Positions 6,167 through 7,483 of a stretch of DNA of 7,483 nt are shown in pieces. The translations under genes and the position numbers were made by a program. The number at the start of each line of letters is the position of its first letter. The first letter of the stretch is position 1. Under the pieces are notes generated by a model. It was not told the origin of the DNA, searched no databases, and worked only from the letters and a program-made list of their open reading frames with translations. Origin of the DNA: JBLNDJ01 sp050261515 (GTDB taxonomy: Bacteria; Acidobacteriota; Terriglobia; Bryobacterales; Bryobacteraceae); contig JBLNDJ010000033.1 of assembly GCA_050261515.1 (NCBI GenBank), forward strand, positions 1 to 7,483. The letters are read 5' to 3'.

Positions 6167-7270
6167 ATGCTGACGCTGGTCATGCTGCTGTGCGGGCTGA
6201 TCGGGCCGGCGCTGAACGACCCGGCGGCGGTCTACAAACAGGCGAGGGAGCAGGCGCTGCGCGGGGAGCGGCAAGCCGCGCTCGAGCGGCTGCGCGCGTT
6301 CGCTGCGATGGGGATGGTGGAGGACGCCGCGACGAATCCCGATTTCGCTTCGCTTCGCGAGAGTGCGGAATTCCGGGATGTGCTGCGCCAGATCGAGCGC
6401 AACAAGCGGCCGGTATCGCACAGCGCCGTCGCGTTCGCGCCGCCCAATGAAGGCCTGCTCACCGAGGACATCGGATACGATCCCGCCTCGGGCGCGTTCT
6501 TTCTGAGCAGCGTCCGCAAGCGCAAGATCGTGCGGCGGGGGCGCGATGGACGCTTTGCGGATTTCATCCGCGAAGGGCAGGACGGCGTGTGGAGCATGAT
6601 GGCGCTGGGGATCGATGCGAAGCGGCGCTTGCTCTGGACTACGACGACCGAGATGGACCAGGGGCGCTCGGCGCTGCTGAGGTACGCGCTCGACACCGGC
6701 GTGCTCGGAGCGCGGTTCGATGCGCCGGGCCCGGGGCCGCACGGGTTGGGCGACCTTGCCGTGAACGGGAATGGCGACGTCGTGGTCTGCGATGGGAAAG
6801 GCGGCGGTGTGTACTTCGTCGAAGCCGGCGCGAGCACGCTCGCGGCGCTCGTGGAGCCGGGGACGTTCGTCTCGCCCCAAACGCCGGCGTTCGCGCCGGA
6901 CGGGAAGCGCATCTTCGTTGCCGATTACGCGCGCGGCATCGGCATCGTCCAACTGGCGGACAGGAAAGTGAGCTGGCTCGAGACGCCGGCCGGTCTGGCG
7001 GCAACCGGCATCGACGGGCTCTACTTTGCCGGCGGCACGCTGCTCGCGCTTCAGAACGGAACCAACCCGCAGCGTTTCATCCGCCTCCGGCTGGACGAGC
7101 CCCAGCGCCGCGTCGTGAGCTGGGAAGTGATCGAGCAGAACACGCCGCACCTGAACGAGCCGACGCACGGTGTGCCGGTCGATGGGCGCTTCTACTACAT
7201 CGGAACAAGCGGCTGGCGGCCCGGCGCGCCGGTGGTGCTGGTGTGGAACGGAGGAACGTCAGGCGATTGA
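6167..7270 (+). CDS. exported protein with TPR-like N-terminus and beta-propeller-like domain
   Basis: 367 aa. Residues 1-16 are hydrophobic (MLTLVMLLCGLIGPAL) and probably an export signal, although the positive N-region is missing. Residues 20-80 are helical; the stretch ALERLRAFAAMGMVEDAATNPDFASLRESAEFRDVL resembles the terminal helices of TPR arrays (TPR end-of-group type). From about 95 to the end, short beta blades repeat: GLLTEDIGYDPASGAFFLSS, GVWSMMALGIDAKRRLLWTT, GLGDLAVNGNGDVVVCD, TPAFAPDGKRIFVADY, TGIDGLYFAGGTLLALQNG and HGVPVDGRFYYIGTSGW. This is the pattern of an NHL/SMP-30-like propeller, but I see no definite metal or catalytic set, so an enzyme name would be a guess. The ATG is 4 nt after the ppc stop and is preceded by GGGGTGAT, a good ribosome binding site spanning that stop. 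This implies coupled expression with ppc, though a functional link is not evident. Confidence 0.85.
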   Translation: MLTLVMLLCGLIGPALNDPAAVYKQAREQALRGERQAALERLRAFAAMGMVEDAATNPDFASLRESAEFRDVLRQIERNKRPVSHSAVAFAPPNEGLLTEDIGYDPASGAFFLSSVRKRKIVRRGRDGRFADFIREGQDGVWSMMALGIDAKRRLLWTTTTEMDQGRSALLRYALDTGVLGARFDAPGPGPHGLGDLAVNGNGDVVVCDGKGGGVYFVEAGASTLAALVEPGTFVSPQTPAFAPDGKRIFVADYARGIGIVQLADRKVSWLETPAGLAATGIDGLYFAGGTLLALQNGTNPQRFIRLRLDEPQRRVVSWEVIEQNTPHLNEPTHGVPVDGRFYYIGTSGWRPGAPVVLVWNGGTSGD

Positions 7271-7360
7271 TCTAGACTTGCCGCGTCCCGGCCAGCGGTG
7301 ATCTGCTCAGATATTTCGGAATTGTGTTACCTATGTCTCCGGTCCGGAAAAAAGGAAGCC

Positions 7361-7409
7361 TGGTGGGCCCTGTAGGATTTGAACCTACGACCAACGGATT
7401 ATGAGTCCG
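7361..7409 (-). other. 3' half of a tRNA (CAU anticodon, Met or Ile2): candidate integration-site scar
   Basis: The minus strand reads exactly as tRNA positions 28-76. It has anticodon stem CGGA/TCCG around loop CTCATAA, variable loop TGGTC, T stem GTAGG/CCTAC around TTCAAAT, 3' acceptor strand AGGGCCC, discriminator A and encoded CCA: 49 nt with canonical spacing. Upstream of it (7410-7483) there is no D arm and no GGGCCCT acceptor partner, and position 27 is C, which cannot pair with T43. It is therefore a 3' half, not a working tRNA. The anticodon stem rules against initiator tRNA (no GGG/CCC); elongator Met and lysidine-type Ile2 cannot be separated without the 5' half. Such halves are left when a tyrosine recombinase integrates at a tRNA and rebuilds the full gene at the far end. 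Confidence 0.8.
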
Positions 7410-7483
7410 GGTTGCCAGCATCTATCGCGTGTGCCGGTGTTTATGTTTCATCGACTTACGGGAGCGGACGTGCGATTGCGTCT

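Noticed and set aside
4360..6183. Long minus-strand open frame (607 codons) opposite ppc
   Set aside because: Low-complexity Arg/Ala/Gln-rich translation with no family resemblance; ppc on the other strand is unambiguous.
6119..7168. Minus-strand open frame (349 codons) opposite the propeller gene
   Set aside because: Arg/His/Pro-rich shadow without domains. The forward gene has a coupled start, a signal-like leader and blade repeats.
7301..7316. ATCTG-CT-CAGAT followed by ATTT as a terminator after the propeller gene
   Set aside because: The perfect arms leave a 2-nt loop, so the usable stem is only 4 bp, and there is no real T run. Too weak to call.
7348..7353. Run of six A (T6 on the minus strand) downstream of the tRNA half as an intrinsic terminator
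   Set aside because: No stable hairpin precedes it on the minus strand.
7361..7483. Complete tRNA gene, or a tRNA interrupted by an anticodon-loop group I intron
   Set aside because: The anticodon stem and loop are contiguous, so no intron splits them there, and no D arm or 5' acceptor strand is found in the remaining bases.

Overview
The window is GC-rich DNA (near 50-58% at the two ends, above 70% in parts of the middle), tightly packed, with five protein-coding loci and short intergenic gaps. The gene style fits a soil-type Acidobacteriota (Bryobacterales/Solibacter-like): secreted TPR proteins rich in paired histidines, a secreted TPR-plus-propeller protein, and an atypical PEP carboxylase with an AHPTEAKR active-site motif. 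This assignment is an inference from style, not a proof.

Layout. (1) At the left edge is the C-terminal end of a group II intron reverse transcriptase/maturase. It stops exactly where the family normally has the Tyr of RGWGNYF, and no intron 3' end is visible, so it is a decayed remnant. (2) A forward gene for an exported glyoxalase/VOC-like protein (170-1042) follows and converges on (3) a leftward two-gene unit. That unit is an OsmC-family protein (3270-2698) followed after 3 nt by a secreted histidine-rich TPR protein. The TPR gene is split into two frames at about 1693-1700 (2694-1693, then 1696-1046), most simply by a one-base deletion. (4) A divergent promoter region (3271-3402) separates this unit from a rightward two-gene unit: phosphoenolpyruvate carboxylase (ppc, 3403-6162) and, 4 nt later, a secreted TPR/beta-propeller protein (6167-7270). 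(5) The right edge holds the 3' half of a CAU-anticodon tRNA (7409-7361, minus strand) with no 5' half. This is the usual scar of site-specific integration into a tRNA gene, with the element expected to extend rightwards out of the window.

How the parts fit: the core is ordinary chromosomal gene content. PEP carboxylase refills the TCA cycle by making oxaloacetate from PEP and bicarbonate, and the OsmC protein probably reduces organic hydroperoxides. The other three products appear to be exported and have no firm function. Both ends carry traces of mobile DNA. I see no complete novel defence or mobile system. The points most worth a second look are the tRNA half-site, the changed aspartate-inhibition site in PEP carboxylase, and the histidine-rich, frame-split TPR protein.
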